Numbered from the stretch's first letter, positions 33,087 through 45,276 are shown. The stretch is 64,000 bases of DNA from Neopestalotiopsis rosae (GCA_023078685.1 JALGAS010000003.1:2232001-2296000); one strand, 5' to 3'. Translations and numbers: made by a program. The notes: a model not told the origin generated them from the letters alone.

Positions 33087-35408
33087 ATGCCTTCCTCGGT
33101 ACGGTCAACCTGCTCTTCCTCGACGGATCGCCGCCGCCTGTCTCAGTCACTGAACCGAGTGGCCGTACTAGGTCATCTATCGGGCATCGACACGGCGGTG
33201 TTGCCCCCGTTCCGCACCGACTCGCCCATGACGGTGATGCAGGACCGCCTGCGCGAGCTCTACGGCGCCCCCAGCATCGAGAGCCTCACCTCGGTCGACG
33301 CCGTCGTCACGCAGGTTGCCCGTCCCCGCGCCGCCGACACGGATGATGCGCGGACGGTCGTTGCGTCTCCGCCGCTGACCGGCCCCGAGTCGGGTCGACG
33401 ACACGGGCAACAGCCTTTCCAGCGGCGCAACTCGCTCGCCCTGAGCGAGTCGGCGCCGTCGCAGCGCAGTACCGGGTCCGGCAGGACGGCCACTACCAGC
33501 CGCTCGCGCGCCCGCAGGGAGACGCTCTCGCGGCAGCAGGCCGAGCAGCACCAGCAGCACCAGCCGACCGTCGTGTCCAGGCCGCCCCTGTCACACCCAG
33601 AGCTGATGACGCCCGGGCACGCGCGGGCGCGCAGCGAGGCGGCTGTCCGCATGGGCAGTACGGCGCGCAAGCGGCAGAGCATGGCGATGAAGGGTGGCCA
33701 GGGCAGACAGAGCCTCGCGGTTCCTCAGCCCGACTGGGTTGCACAGACGCTGCAGGGATCCCGATTTGCGAGTAACGGATCTTCTGCTGTGCCGCGGACG
33801 GCGCCGCAGCAGCAGCCGCAAGCAAAGTCGGGGACCTCGTCATCGGCCCGTGCCGAGCGTCGAAGCGTGGGTTATCGAGACAGCGACAGTTGGAGGTCGT
33901 CGTCCACGGCCACCGTTGTGCCCGAGACGTATGTGCCCGCGGCGGTCCCGACCACGATGTCCATTGTGCAGAACGCGCGGAGTAGAAGTAGAGCCTCGCA
34001 GTCTGTTGTGCTTGGTGAGGATGGGGATGACATGCAGAGTGTATACTCGGCGCGGTCTGCTGCCACGACATCGTATGCGCCGCGCAACTTTAGTCGGCCC
34101 ATGGAGAAGAAGAAGCAGCAGCAGCAGCAAAACATTGTGAGGGCCCAGGGCGTGGAGTTTGAGCTGCTCAACCACCTTCGCTCAAGCAACTCCCGCACAG
34201 CAACGATGGAGTCATCGTATTCGAGAGCCAGCAGCTTCCGGGCCCTGTCCGTGGTGATCCCGCCGTCGCAGAGCGCGGCGAGCAGCTTCAGCGTGCGTTC
34301 CGTGACTCGGAGCACGACGCCCCCTTTGCCGACCGCGGACGTGGCTCCGTCGCCTGCCAGAACAACGAGCACGTCGTCTCGAGAGTCTACGGTCTTTTCT
34401 GATGCAACCTGCACCAGGTCCTCGACCGTGAGCTCGATCATCACGGTCTCCTCTTCTCGCTCGCCCAGCCCGGCGCCTAGTTCCTACGATCCCGTTCCTG
34501 ACAAGACCATCATCTCAGTACGTGTTGCACAGGTATCGGAGAGCCGTCAGCACCCCTGGAGCGTCGAGTCCCGGGATGCCAAGACGTTGCGGGACCCGAG
34601 GCGGAGTGTCGTACATCCAGTAACAAGTGCAAGCGGCCTCGCATCCTTCTCCAACAGAGCTGTTGCGATGGCAGCCGACGACCGTCATCGTGATGAAAAG
34701 ACACTGGCGGCAGTCAGAATGAATAGGACACAACCACCCACTCATCCTAATCCTCTTGCTTACCATCCCATCGAGCTCGCTGCAGCAAGCTCCAGGCAGC
34801 AACAGGAGAAGCAGAAGCACACAATCGTAAAGCCAAAGCCATATCTGCTGCGGGAGGAGGCCGTGAACGCGGTCGAGCAGCGCCGCGCCGAGTCGCCTCC
34901 CGCTTTTGACAATGACAATAGCCTGCAGAGAAGCGACTCCTTGTTCCTCCCGGGTGGCTCCAAGGGAAGTGCCTCCTCGTCGTCGTCGCGGATGAGGAAC
35001 CTACCCGCGCAGCACGAGTTCTTCCCGTCGTGGACGCAGCATCAGCAGGCCCGCAGCCAGGTCAAGACGGCGGACGGCGTGGGCATCCAGCCGTACCGCA
35101 AGCTCGAGGGCCTGGGTCCCGTACCGCAGCAACAGCAGCAGGCGGCAGTGGTGGTGCCGCCGCGAGCAGCTGATGATCGCCGGATGCTGCCTAGCCAGAG
35201 TAGTCATCGCGCTGCAGGCGTGGCTTTGCCTCCTCACTCCTCTGCCTATTCGTTGCAGCGCGTGGCCATGACGAATGCACACCAGCAGGTAGCTCGTGTC
35301 GGCGGCCCGGCAGCGGCAACTGCGACTCGACCAATGACGAGTAGCAGGTCGCTGCGGAAGACGACGGCTATTGACTTTACACGGATGAGAGCAGAGCATG
35401 GTAACTAG
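33087..35408 (+). CDS. Large basic, disordered hypothetical protein
   Basis: Uninterrupted 773-residue frame from an ATG at 33087. The only folded-looking piece is near the N terminus (about residues 25-75: LNRVAVLGHLSGIDTAVLPPF, then TVMQDRLRELYG). The rest is Ser, Arg, Gln, Ala and Pro rich, with short KKKQQQQQ, SRSPSP-like and poly-Ser tracts, and no signal peptide or membrane span. The minus strand over the first half is also open in several frames, which reflects high GC rather than genes. I do not recognise the family. Composition suggests a phosphorylated scaffold or cytoskeletal/nuclear regulator, without proof. Confidence 0.75.
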   Translation: MPSSVRSTCSSSTDRRRLSQSLNRVAVLGHLSGIDTAVLPPFRTDSPMTVMQDRLRELYGAPSIESLTSVDAVVTQVARPRAADTDDARTVVASPPLTGPESGRRHGQQPFQRRNSLALSESAPSQRSTGSGRTATTSRSRARRETLSRQQAEQHQQHQPTVVSRPPLSHPELMTPGHARARSEAAVRMGSTARKRQSMAMKGGQGRQSLAVPQPDWVAQTLQGSRFASNGSSAVPRTAPQQQPQAKSGTSSSARAERRSVGYRDSDSWRSSSTATVVPETYVPAAVPTTMSIVQNARSRSRASQSVVLGEDGDDMQSVYSARSAATTSYAPRNFSRPMEKKKQQQQQNIVRAQGVEFELLNHLRSSNSRTATMESSYSRASSFRALSVVIPPSQSAASSFSVRSVTRSTTPPLPTADVAPSPARTTSTSSRESTVFSDATCTRSSTVSSIITVSSSRSPSPAPSSYDPVPDKTIISVRVAQVSESRQHPWSVESRDAKTLRDPRRSVVHPVTSASGLASFSNRAVAMAADDRHRDEKTLAAVRMNRTQPPTHPNPLAYHPIELAAASSRQQQEKQKHTIVKPKPYLLREEAVNAVEQRRAESPPAFDNDNSLQRSDSLFLPGGSKGSASSSSSRMRNLPAQHEFFPSWTQHQQARSQVKTADGVGIQPYRKLEGLGPVPQQQQQAAVVVPPRAADDRRMLPSQSSHRAAGVALPPHSSAYSLQRVAMTNAHQQVARVGGPAAATATRPMTSSRSLRKTTAIDFTRMRAEHGN

Positions 35409-35700
35409 GTAAGTGGAGCTGATGGTAGTGGAAAAGGGGCACAGGGAATTACAAGAAGAAATTATCAAAAAATAATATAGAGGGCAACTTGTGAAAGACT
35501 GGCCAAAACCATGCTGGGTATCTAAATGTATAGACAATAGGTTGCAGTACGCATGTAAAATTGTTTCGAGAGACACAAACGACTTCGAGCAGAAAATGAC
35601 ACGGTGATGAATTGCAAATTTGTGTATTTTCTAGACTTTGAACCTTGTGAAAAAAATGACTTTTGTTTTAGTCCATAAGGACACTTCCGTGGAGAGCAAA

Positions 35701-36758
35701 TCACAGCGTGATGCAGCCATTCGCGCTATCCTCGAGGAAGATGCCACCGTAGATCTGACCCTCGCTGATGGGCGACTCTTGGAAGCCCGAGTTGACAACG
35801 TCCGAAGTGCCCGTGGGCTTCTTGAGGATGCCAATCTGGAACTGGCCAAAGCCCGAGTTGTCGTTGGCCAGAGCCTCGGTCACGGCCTGGAGCGGTTCGG
35901 TTCCAGACGAGTAGTAGACCTGCAGAGTGCTGAGGGGGGAGAGAAAAACTCATGTTAGCTTTTTGCTGATAACATATGACAAAACAATCTGTGCAGCCGA
36001 GATGTTGTATATATATGATTGCTTACTTGTTGTCATAGTCAAGAGTGACGGCAAAGTTTTGCCATGCGGTCTGGTCAATGGGTGTGGACCAGACGAGTGT
36101 GTTGTTGCGGTTGGTGATCTTGAACGTGTTCTTGTCCAAGCTCGGGTCGTCAATGAAGGTACCAGTCTGGAAGTTGAATTGGTTTCCATTAAAGTCGGCT
36201 CGCTCGTGCCAGACATTCTTTTTGTTTTTAAAGTTAGCTATTTATATTTCATATAATTTCGTTGCCTATATAGCATTGCCTTCTTTCATAACTTACCAGG
36301 TACTCGTGAGTAAGGTTGAGCGTTTTGGTGGGATCCTGCTTGACACTCCAGTGCAGCGTCTTGACGCCCGTGTTGCCGACGCCCTCGTCATTGGTATCGT
36401 TGGCCAGCTGGAGACCGGCGCGGCGGAAGCCGTTCTGGGTCTGGAAGATGGACTTCTCGGTAATGGTGACCTCGAGCGACCGAAAGTCGGAGCCGGCGTC
36501 GAAGCGCGAGTTGGTCACGTTTGGGAGGAGCAGGATCTCGGACCACGGAATGGCGCTCGCCCGCACAAAGTCTGGGTTGAAGAGGCTCGTGGCCGACGAG
36601 TCAAAGTCGCTCAGCTGGGCCGACGCCGGCACCTGTCCGGAGAGCACGACCGGGCAGCTGATGGCGGCCCTTCTGTAAGGAGGAGGAGGAGAAGGAAAGG
36701 ACGGCAGCGCGGTGGCCACAGAAGCCAAGAGGCTGCCCAAGACGACCTGCGAAAACAT
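35701..36758 (-). CDS. Secreted GH131 family glycoside hydrolase (beta-glucanase type)
   Basis: Exons 36297-36758, 36027-36217 and 35701-35929 give 293 residues with consistent phases. A signal peptide (MFSQVVLGSLLASVATALP) is followed by a short Pro-rich piece. The rest is a single GH131 beta-jelly-roll domain as I recall the family: DSSATSLFNPDFVRA, then FRRAGLQL, GVKTLHWSVKQD, LNLTHEY, the middle VWHERADFNGNQF and the C-terminal block QVYYSSGTEPLQAV, GILKKPTG, SGFQESPI and IYGGIFLEDS. GH131 enzymes act on beta-1,3/1,6- and beta-1,4-glucans. No carbohydrate-binding module is attached. It lies convergent to the disordered-protein gene, with stops less than 300 bp apart. Confidence 0.87.
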
Positions 36759-37805
36759 GGTTTGAAAGTGAGTGAATGAAGCGAATGTGTGGAAATATTA
36801 TCACAGAAACATAAGCACGATCTTGTCAACTGAATAGCAACAGCAATATCAACCTTTCTTCTTTTCACATTTTCGCAGGGCCATAAAGGTCAATTTATTC
36901 ACTCGATTCTGTCATGGCCATCACGGGCAGCACAGTCAAATGGAATCGTTCCCGAACACGCCGAAAGTGTATCTGCAAGGGGTAGTGACATTCTTGCATG
37001 GAACTGATGGAATCGCTTCCGGCACTCGTCGATGACGGGCAGGGAAGAAGAATACTGTAGTATGGAGGACCATGTTCCGAAGAACCCAGAATTATCCGCA
37101 GCAAGAGATCAGATCAGCCAGCCAGCCGCTCGAGTGGTCAGTGGCGTACATGGAATGCGGAGAAGTTACCGAGAGAGCAACTTGACGAGATCCGGACCCC
37201 TGCCAAGCGGCCAAGGGGCCAAGCGATGAGCACAGGGGTCCCAGTTGCGACCAGCGTCTCATGCTTACCAATTCGATGAAGCTTCTTCTGCTCGTGCGTT
37301 TTGTCATGATTGATTCCAAGAGCCCCAAGAGCCAAGACACTTTGACTCTTCCCTCATCGTGGTGTGCCTCAGAAACAGAGTTTGATTGAGGGGTGAGCAA
37401 ACGGAGGAATGGTTTATATTCGTCCATCTCAAACCAGATTTATGCCCCAGTGGGGGCCAAGGGGGCTTCTAGTTAATGCTTGACAGGCGACTTGAAGCTT
37501 AAAAACTACCTAGACTCTACAGTAGACACGGGAGCTTAAACAAGCCCGAGGCCGCCGCTTCTTCAACATGCACGTACTAGTCGTAGTTGAATTGATCCAA
37601 TATTTTACCTTTGTAGCGTACGAGATGTGTTGGACTTTTTCGACGTGTCTAATTTTATATGCTCATATCTCTGGAACGTCAAATAACTTGGCTCTCATTG
37701 AACCAAAGAAGAGTATGATCGTCTTGTGAAGGCCTGCTTGCGTTGGATACAGGTTTTGGAAGAAAGTCTATTCTTCGCATTGGCCGTGGAACCACCATCC
37801 CTTTT
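36759..37805. other. Intergenic
   Basis: About 1.05 kb with the promoter of the GH131 gene and the 3' side of the Ser-rich small gene (tandem, both minus). ORFs such as 37092-37427 show no domain. Confidence 0.4.
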
Positions 37806-38456
37806 TTAGCCTTTCCGTCGACCAAGGCAACAACCACAACACCACATCCACCATCCTTCGTCTTGTGCATGCTCATCGCCACTCTCTTGATCCTCTCCTG
37901 GTATCGATGTCGCCGCGACTGACTGTCGGCGGTGATATCTGAGCAATGGGGATGTTTCCGTTTGCATCTCAGGCCGCTGCTCCTGCTGATGGTCACCACT
38001 ATCATCATGCTGCAGTGCTCCCGGTATACCCCCTACAATCCTCTTGTGACTGGCAATGTACGCCGCCACCGCACTGTGACGCCTTTGGAGTCGATCTAGC
38101 ACTTGATATGCATGCGAAGACTTGTGATCCTCGAGGCCTGGCTGCTGAGTACCCTCGCCCTCGGCCGTACTGTGCATCTTCCCATTGGGCTGAGGCGGCG
38201 GCGATAATGTTGACTCAGCAGCAGCAGCAGCGTCATTCGAGCCTCCTAGTCGCCGCACCAAGTGGTTCCCGACCTCCTGGACCACGCGCTGTGCAACTTC
38301 TTCCTGAAAGTCGTGGGAGAGCAGAGGTCTGTGGCCTGATGAGCCATGCTCGCTGTCGCTGCTACTACTGCTGCTGGAGCTGCTGGAACTGCTAGAAGAG
38401 GAGGAGCTACTCGAGCTGCTCGACCTCTTTCTGCCATGATGTGAACCGATGTGCAT
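37806..38456 (-). CDS. Small Ser-rich protein with C-terminal cysteine cluster
   Basis: 216 residues from the first ATG (MHIGSHHG) at 38456; the frame extends further upstream only with non-ATG codons. A basic start leads into an uninterrupted run of about 22 serines encoded by a mix of AGC, AGT, TCC and TCT. A helix-like segment follows (EEVAQRVVQEVGNHLVRRL), then a His/Gln-rich middle with YQVLDRLQRRHSAVAAYIASHKR. The C terminus is WWMWCCGCCLGRR: four cysteines beside tryptophans and arginines, a typical palmitoylation/membrane-anchor look. No family recognised. Mixed serine codons argue for a kept protein feature rather than a slipping microsatellite. Confidence 0.6.
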   Translation of the reverse strand: MHIGSHHGRKRSSSSSSSSSSSSSSSSSSSSSSDSEHGSSGHRPLLSHDFQEEVAQRVVQEVGNHLVRRLGGSNDAAAAAESTLSPPPQPNGKMHSTAEGEGTQQPGLEDHKSSHAYQVLDRLQRRHSAVAAYIASHKRIVGGIPGALQHDDSGDHQQEQRPEMQTETSPLLRYHRRQSVAATSIPGEDQESGDEHAQDEGWWMWCCGCCLGRRKG

Positions 38457-39185
38457 GATTTTTTCTCCTTTGGTAATCGAGGTAGGCGTCGAGTGGAGAG
38501 TATCCAGGTTCGTCGTCAACAAGTATTGACACTGTCAATTTTTGCATTCGGAGGCCAGAAAAGATGACCGGTTGCACTACAAAAAGATTTCCGTGACGTG
38601 CAATTCAGCCTTCATCAAGTCTTGTTCGTCGTCCAGGGGTTTTCGATCTATTGCGGATTCTCTCACGATGGATCGATAGCGACGGGGTCGACCCACTGAT
38701 TATCATGGCACGGACAACTTGACGGCTTTGCATCACTTCAAGTTTCCAATCAATGAATCACATACGACACCAAATCGTGCCTCAAATTTCAGACCAGAAG
38801 TAGACTGTGTTGGTCGTTTCTATATTTTCATGGATTTGGTGCATCAAGGTTATGCTTCCATCTTATCATCCACTGAAACTCCACGGTATTTCGTGCTTCT
38901 CGTGTCTGATGTCTATAGTGGCATCAATGCAAAAAGTACTCCCCTATCTAGTCGCTTTTTGTTACCGATGAAATGCCAAATGCTCCGGTAATATGATGGC
39001 AACGTTTTCCATCTTCCTTCGTACATCATCTCCTTTCTCTCTTATAAGGGTATGTTCATTTCATCGTTAGGAGGCTGCAGTGCAGCGACTCGAGTGGCTG
39101 TGGTAATGGCAGAGACCCGCCACAAGGGCTGACTGGTAAGTAAGGTAGACCAGTCTAAAACTCAAGTTTTCGAGGATAACCCATT
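38457..39185. other. Intergenic
   Basis: About 730 bp with the promoter of the Ser-rich gene and the 3' UTR of cul3. Nothing else supported. Confidence 0.4.
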
Positions 39186-41963
39186 CTATGCCACATAGTG
39201 GTACGCTTGTTGTTCGTCTCCTTGAATTGCAGCTCGCTCGAGATATTCTCTGCCAATGAGGTCTTCGACACGCTCCTTGATGAGCTTGACGTTTGGCTGG
39301 AACTGGCGGGCCAGAATCCGGATCACTTCAGTCATGAGGTCTGAGTGTAGCATTTCCTTACGGGACCTTTGATCGTGTTAGCATAAAAGTCGAGGGTGTA
39401 TTGGGGCTTGCTTTGGGTGACATACTTCATGATACGGACAATGGCGCAGTCAATGACATATCTTCGTTGTTCCAAAGTTTTATCGTCCGTCACCTTTCGT
39501 TCTTCCTCGTTCTCCACCTTGCTGGAGATATTGACTGATGCCACCTTAATCTTGACGAGTTTGCTGTGAAATTCGCGGTTAAAAGAAAACTTGTCGCTAG
39601 ACTTTACAGCGCGATTGGACACAGGTTCTCTGCGCAGAACCTTCGTGGCCTTGATGACGGAAAGTGATGTCAATACATTGATCAGATCATTCTGAGGAAT
39701 GTTTGTTTCACTCTGTATTTCATTGAAAGTGAGCCACTGATCTTCAGGCAGATCGTTGAACAGTAAGAGAACGACCATGCCATATGTGGACACGCTGAGA
39801 TCATAGGTACGCTCTTTGCTAAGCGCTGAGGCTTTGCCTGGAACCGGGGGAAAGACACATCTGATATCTGCAGTTCCAGCTGCGCCAATCCAGGATAGTT
39901 GCCGACCCTCATGATGCCTGCAGTAGAACTTGAAGAAGGCGTCCTGTGTTTCCCGAATCTCCTTTGGATAAACGATATCCGCGCGTCCTTGACCATCTGC
40001 CTGTCTCCCCATAATTTCCATCGGCCAGTTATTGCCGCCGAGAACGTTGATGGAGAGCTCGACTGACTTCTCGCCAGATTTGCGGTTCTCCTTGACGTGA
40101 GCGACGAACTTATCGGTCTCGGTCTTTGAGATTTTCATGTCCTTGAACATGCCATCAAATTTGTGGGTGAACTGATTGCCCATTTCTAATCGCATGCGAG
40201 CCAGCATGGCGTCTTCTTTGTCAGATGCTCCGGCCTTCTGTTGCAAAAGCCGTTTGGCCAGATGCTTCTGGTAGTACAACTCGAACTTGTCTCTGTCACG
40301 AATGAACCGAAGGAGCTCCGTTGCCTTCTGCAAGTTCTCGTCAATCTCTGCCTCTGTTCGCTCTCGGGCGCTGCGCTTGAGGTTATCGTCGATGAATAGA
40401 GAAAGAAATTCGGCACTGCGGTCAAACATGTTGATAACGTCCGTGTAGCTCTTAGCGAGAGCAGTTTGCAATATTAGATCGTCAGCAAAGCATTGCTTTA
40501 AAAGGCCGTCGAATCGATCCTTGAGGGCAAGAACATCAGCCACCCATCTGAGAGCCGCGGCAGTCTGTTGCGCCGCTGCACTGGGTGCTTTGGCTTTAGA
40601 CTTGTCACGACCTCCGGCCTTGTCATCGCCGTCCGCGGTAGGTTCTTCAGCAGACTGGGCTACGGAGAAGTCGGTATTCTTGAGCTTTGTGTCGATTTCG
40701 TACCCCAGAGATGCCACACGCTCTGCCAGGGCATCACGCAGCGCATCCCTTTTACTGTCTACGCGAGTCACCATGCGGTAGAGGATGGCGAGATCCTCCA
40801 AACGATCGTTGTCGACCATGGTCTTGAAGCCGCTGCCTTCCAGGTTCATGAACTCTCTGAGGTGCTTTCCAATCAACTCGTCGTCGAGAACTTGTGCAAT
40901 TCGTTCCTTTGTCAAAGGGGAAATAGTTGTGGCGCATCGGGCTTCCTCTTCCGCCAGACGTCGTTGTGCACATCGGAGCCAAGCACTGGCATCTGCCTCC
41001 TGGAGGAGCTTCTCGCACTCTGCCTTATAAAAGTCCCGGCTCTTCTGCAGGAATTCGGGCTCAAAATCGGTAAGATACAACTTTTCATCTTCGATCTCCT
41101 CGTCGGTCTGGTGGAGAGCCTCGAGCATGCCAACGCAGCTTCGCAATAAGGACTTGTCAATCGCATCACCTTCTCTTTCCATATTGATGTGGTCAATGAT
41201 GGTGGCGTTTAGGACAGCGGAAATTGTGCAGACGACAGTTCCATCATCTGCTGACCGAGGACCATTGCGGAGAATTTGATCTCGATAGAGACCTATAGTA
41301 GCGGCGAATATTGTCGGACGATTCGAAGTATTTAATGCGCGGTCCAAATACATGAGGATATCTGCAATCATGTTCATGGCAGTATTATGCTCTTCCCATG
41401 ATTCTCTGATCACTTTGAGAAACTTTTCGCCCATGGCCCGGCGCTCAATGACGGACAAGCCGATGCCTGCACCAAGTGTGACATTGATAAGGTTGGCCGT
41501 GACATGTTCGAATATTGTAGGACTGATGTGCTCAGTAAACCAGTTGGCCTCGAGAGCCTTGACATTATCGTAAAGACGGTCGGCTAGTTTTATAATGACG
41601 ATTTTATAGCCGTGACGGTAAAGCTGTTCAAAGGTAAGGGAGCCGGTATTCTTCAGGTGGATGTCTTGAATTGCCGATTTCAGCTTTTGCCAGTTGTATT
41701 CGAAGTCGTCAGTGGTGGTAGTTGCGTCCTTGGCAGCAGCATTGTGCTGGAAAGAACAACAGTCAGTATTTAAATAAACGTTTGGAAGCCAGTCCAGACT
41801 TGAAGCGCATGGAAGTGTGAAAAGACAGATGCAAGCTCCTGCAACAAGAAGGCAACAGATCCGCTCTATGGGACCAAAGGAAATAATGCAAACATACTCT
41901 TCTGGGCGGCCGAATGCGGCCAGCGCTACTGCCACGCATGGCGCCTCCACGACCAGTAATCAT
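39186..41963 (-). CDS. cul3: Cullin-3, scaffold of BTB-type ubiquitin ligases
   Basis: Exons 41898-41963, 39426-41746 and 39186-39366 give 855 residues. Exon 1 encodes MITGRGGAMRGSSAGRIRPPRR; a 151-nt intron precedes the cullin repeats (FEYNWQKLKSAI, then LYRHGYKIVI). The cullin homology region is clear (LLRFIRDRDKFELYYQKHLAKRLL; QFTHKFDGMFKDM). Joining AA to GTCCCGT across a 59-nt intron (39367-39425) restores the conserved IVRIMKSRK and gives the winged-helix neddylation domain (KLIKERVEDLIGREYLER). The protein bridges BTB adaptors and the RING protein Rbx1 and is switched on by Nedd8 on the Lys of the IKER motif. The N-terminal form matches Cul3 rather than Cul1 or Cul4, though paralogy cannot be tested here. 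The uninterrupted minus-strand frame misses both terminal exons. Confidence 0.9.
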
Positions 41964-43057
41964 GGTCACGGTGTCGCAACAGGGTATTTAAGAAGTAGGG
42001 AAACAAGTAGTTATTGCCTCCTGCTCACCATCGTGAACAGCGAGCGTAGGTGTGATTCGAGCTTGGTGGCAACGGCTTTAGTGGGGGTCGATGCCTGGAT
42101 GGATACAAGGTAAGTGCCCAGGTGAGTAATGAGTGGCAGTTCGCGGGGATGGATCGTCGTCTTGAGCGTCTGTCTCAAGAAACGACCGCTTGAGATTTGG
42201 AGCGTCTGTTGTGCCCAAATGTAGGGCCGATGGCCTGTATGGTATGGAGACAAACAGAGAAGAAGAGGAAACAGGAATAATCAAGTCAGGTTTGAACAAA
42301 GCAACAATGCAGTCAGTCTCGCGAAGAGTTGAAGAAATGCGGGAAGGTGACCTGCCACCAATGACCAGCGCTGGCACTGATTGGTCTGCTGGCCCTCGAC
42401 AGGGGTTTCCCGAGCTGTTAAGGAAGCGGGTCCAGCTTCTGCCCCTCCAAACCCTCCAGACTCAAAAAGCCTGAAGCTCCGCGGCCGCTGTTCAACCCAA
42501 TCCCTGCAGCTCAACTCTTATCGCCACGCTAAAGATACCGATAAGGCTGCTGGCTGTGGGAGCTTTGTGGGAGCTTTGACTTATCTGGTGTAGCGGGTAC
42601 ATCGAACTCTGACGGATAAAAGCATGCATATACCGGATGATAGCATATTACGTCTCAATCTTGAAGTATTGGAAGCGCTTTGTTGTTCAAACTGTTGCTC
42701 TAAAATTGGGATTATTACAATGGTCTGGCACGCCATTGCTGATGCAATCCAAGTTCCCGAATCTTGGTCACCAAGACTTCTTTGCTTATCCAGGTATTCT
42801 TGACTCGGGAGGTTGTCGCATGCGCTTCCACTGAGAGGGAGTGAGACCAGCGATTCAAGTGTGTTACTATCTAGGCCGGGACGACTAGAGAGTACACGGT
42901 GTAGTATATTTTCATTCTTACCCTCGTTATTTAAACTTGTAGACAAAGTGCGTGGCAATGCATGGTAACGACGCGATGCGATAAAAAGCTACATCAACAG
43001 AGAGTTTTCTCCGCTTGTGGATAAAGGTATTATTAGTGCCCTCTATATTATACGTAT
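41964..43057. other. Intergenic upstream of cul3
   Basis: About 1.1 kb with the cul3 promoter and the 3' UTR of the GH29 gene. Short ORFs show no domain and lie in mutually overlapping frames. Confidence 0.4.
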
Positions 43058-45276
43058 TCACCAGTCGCTCGTGTACGCAAGCTTGAAAGTCCAGACGTAC
43101 TGGTCTCCGGCCACGATGTCGTCAGTCAGATGCAATACTAGCGATCCATTGCTGATCCGCTCTGTGGCGATCACGGTGCCATTCATACTACCTCCAAGGG
43201 CGGTGACCGTATCGCCAGGTAGCCAGGGCACGGGATCGTTGATATAGAGGGTAGACGGAGGTTCCGCCGTGTAGTGAATGTAAAACGCATCCTGGGTAGT
43301 GGTATAACGGAAATTGTCGAGCCCAGGCGTCGAGTACCAGAATCGAGTGCCATAAATGGACTCGCCGTGTGGGATAATCCAGCTGCCAGCGTCTGCGAGT
43401 GCCTGTTGCATGATGGCGGGGATGCTGCCGTTGTGCGTCGGCCCGACATCGAGTAGGAAGTTGCCGTTCTTGCTAACAGCGTCAACCAACGTGGTTACAA
43501 TGTCGGCTCCCGTCAGGTACTCGCTGTCGGGAGTCATATAATTATACCCGAACGAGAATGGGTCCATGCCGCGGTTGGTTTCCCACTTTGCGACCACGGT
43601 TCCCGTGTTGGTGCTATATCTGATCACGTGCATTAGTCGTAGTTTTCAGAAGAGACAATAGCAGCGAAACCTTACTCGGGAGTAGAAAAGTCTCCGGGAA
43701 TTCCGCATCGATCATTAAACGTGACCTGCCGCCCTTGGTCTCGCGCCCAGTTCAGCCAGGAAGAGGCGAAGGCCGTCATATTGTTGGCGCCGCCAATGTC
43801 GCACCACATGATCTCAGTATCGTACGTGTAGGCCAGCGCCTCCATCTGAGGCGTCTGGATGCCGGACAGGAAGTCGGTGACCTCGACGTACCCGGTGTAA
43901 GGCACCGTCTCCCCAGTGTATGGGTTCGTGGCGTTGGCGCCAAAGTAGTTGCCAGAAAGCGTAGCAGCGTAAGGTATGTAGGCCGGGTTGTACCACTCAG
44001 GCAAGCTGAAATAAGTCCCTATTAATCGCCGTTGTCAATCGATGGACATCTTGATGATATTTCATATAAATTAACAAACACGTTGGAGTACTTTTGCTTA
44101 CCTCTGCGAATCTCAGGATGATACTCCTTGGCCGCGGCCAGTAGCTCGCCGATAAGATCTCTCTGTGGACCATAGTGGACAGATGAGCGCAAGCTTACAC
44201 TCTCGGAAAAATTGAACAAGGCGAAACCGTCATGGTGCTCTGTAGCGTGGCATGTCAGAATGTCGCGTCAACATGAGTGCATCTAGTACACCTGGAATAA
44301 AATAAGAAAGTGACTGACTGGTTACTGGAACTATATATCGTGCTCCAGCGTCGGCAAAAAGATCAATCCAAGCCTTGGGATCAAAGCCATCCGCAGTAAA
44401 GTTGGAGATGAACTCATCATATTCGAAGTCTTCGCCATAGGTTTCCAAGTGGTATTGGTATGTGGCAGTGCGATATTCGGGTTGGTGCTGACGATACCAA
44501 TACCTGTTCAGTCATCATGTCAGCCGGGTTTCTGGTAAGAGTGTCTGAGCTGCAGGAGGCGCAAATGTCAGCATCAGCGGGAGTGATGTCTTGCCATTCT
44601 GAGTAGTCCTCATAAGTAGAGGTATTGCCAAAAGCGGGAGCAGAGTATAGTCCCCAGTGAATGAAGATGCCGAACTTGACATCGTTGTACCAGTCGGGGT
44701 TCCAGTGGTGACTGAGACTCGTTGTTTCAGCAGTATAGTCGCCAATGCCACACTCTCCAGTCAGAGTTTCGTTGGAAGTAATGGTCGCACCATATGATTC
44801 GCCGTAGGCAGCAACAACTGTGGCGACGCAATCTGCCCCGGCCGCCACGCCGTCCTTATTCTGCACACCGACCTGGACCACGGCCGTCTGGCCAGGAGCC
44901 AGTCGGCTCAGATATCCGGGGACGACCGTATCCAGAGAATCTGAGACGACGGTCACTTTCAATTCATCGGCGAGCGTGAGATAATTGGTGGCATGATTAT
45001 TGGTGATGAGCAGCTCAACAATCTGCGTGTAATTGGTGCCATCGATCCATTTGGACGTCAAGGTTGAAGATGCCACAGACAGTGACGGAGCGTATCCATC
45101 TAAGCACTGGTGCGTAAGTTGCAAGAATTATGATTTAGGTTTTTGAGAAAGGAATAAAAACGAAACGCAGTGTGCATACCGGCGGAGCGGGTGGCCAAGC
45201 TATCTTCTCCTATTGCGACCACGGATGCCGATGCTACCCCATAGAAAACACATATTTTTTTAAAAACAGTATACAT
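43058..45276 (-). CDS. Secreted GH29 alpha-L-fucosidase
   Basis: Six exons, 45180-45276, 44595-45099, 44319-44503, 44102-44239, 43676-44018 and 43058-43619; every junction keeps phase and the sum is 609 residues. The N terminus (MYTVFKKICVFYGVASASVVA) looks like a signal peptide. Residues about 35-140 form a beta-rich N-terminal domain with several glycosylation sites. The GH29 barrel follows: WYNDVKFGIFIHWGLYS, then KHHDGFALF, IMWCDIGG with the nucleophile at D382, GNFLLDVGP and a C-terminal beta domain. Intron 2 (44504-44594) works only as a GC-AG intron (GCAAGA...ACAG), which restores SEWYWYRQH. The enzyme should release terminal L-fucose from glycans outside the cell. A TATA-like sequence lies about 80 bp upstream. 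Confidence 0.92.

Noticed and set aside
33177..34071. Several long minus-strand ORFs over the disordered-protein gene
   Set aside because: They overlap each other and the better plus-strand gene, and reflect high GC content rather than coding.
37092..37427. 111-codon minus-strand ORF in the GH131 upstream region
   Set aside because: No domain, overlapped by other ORFs, and located in promoter sequence.
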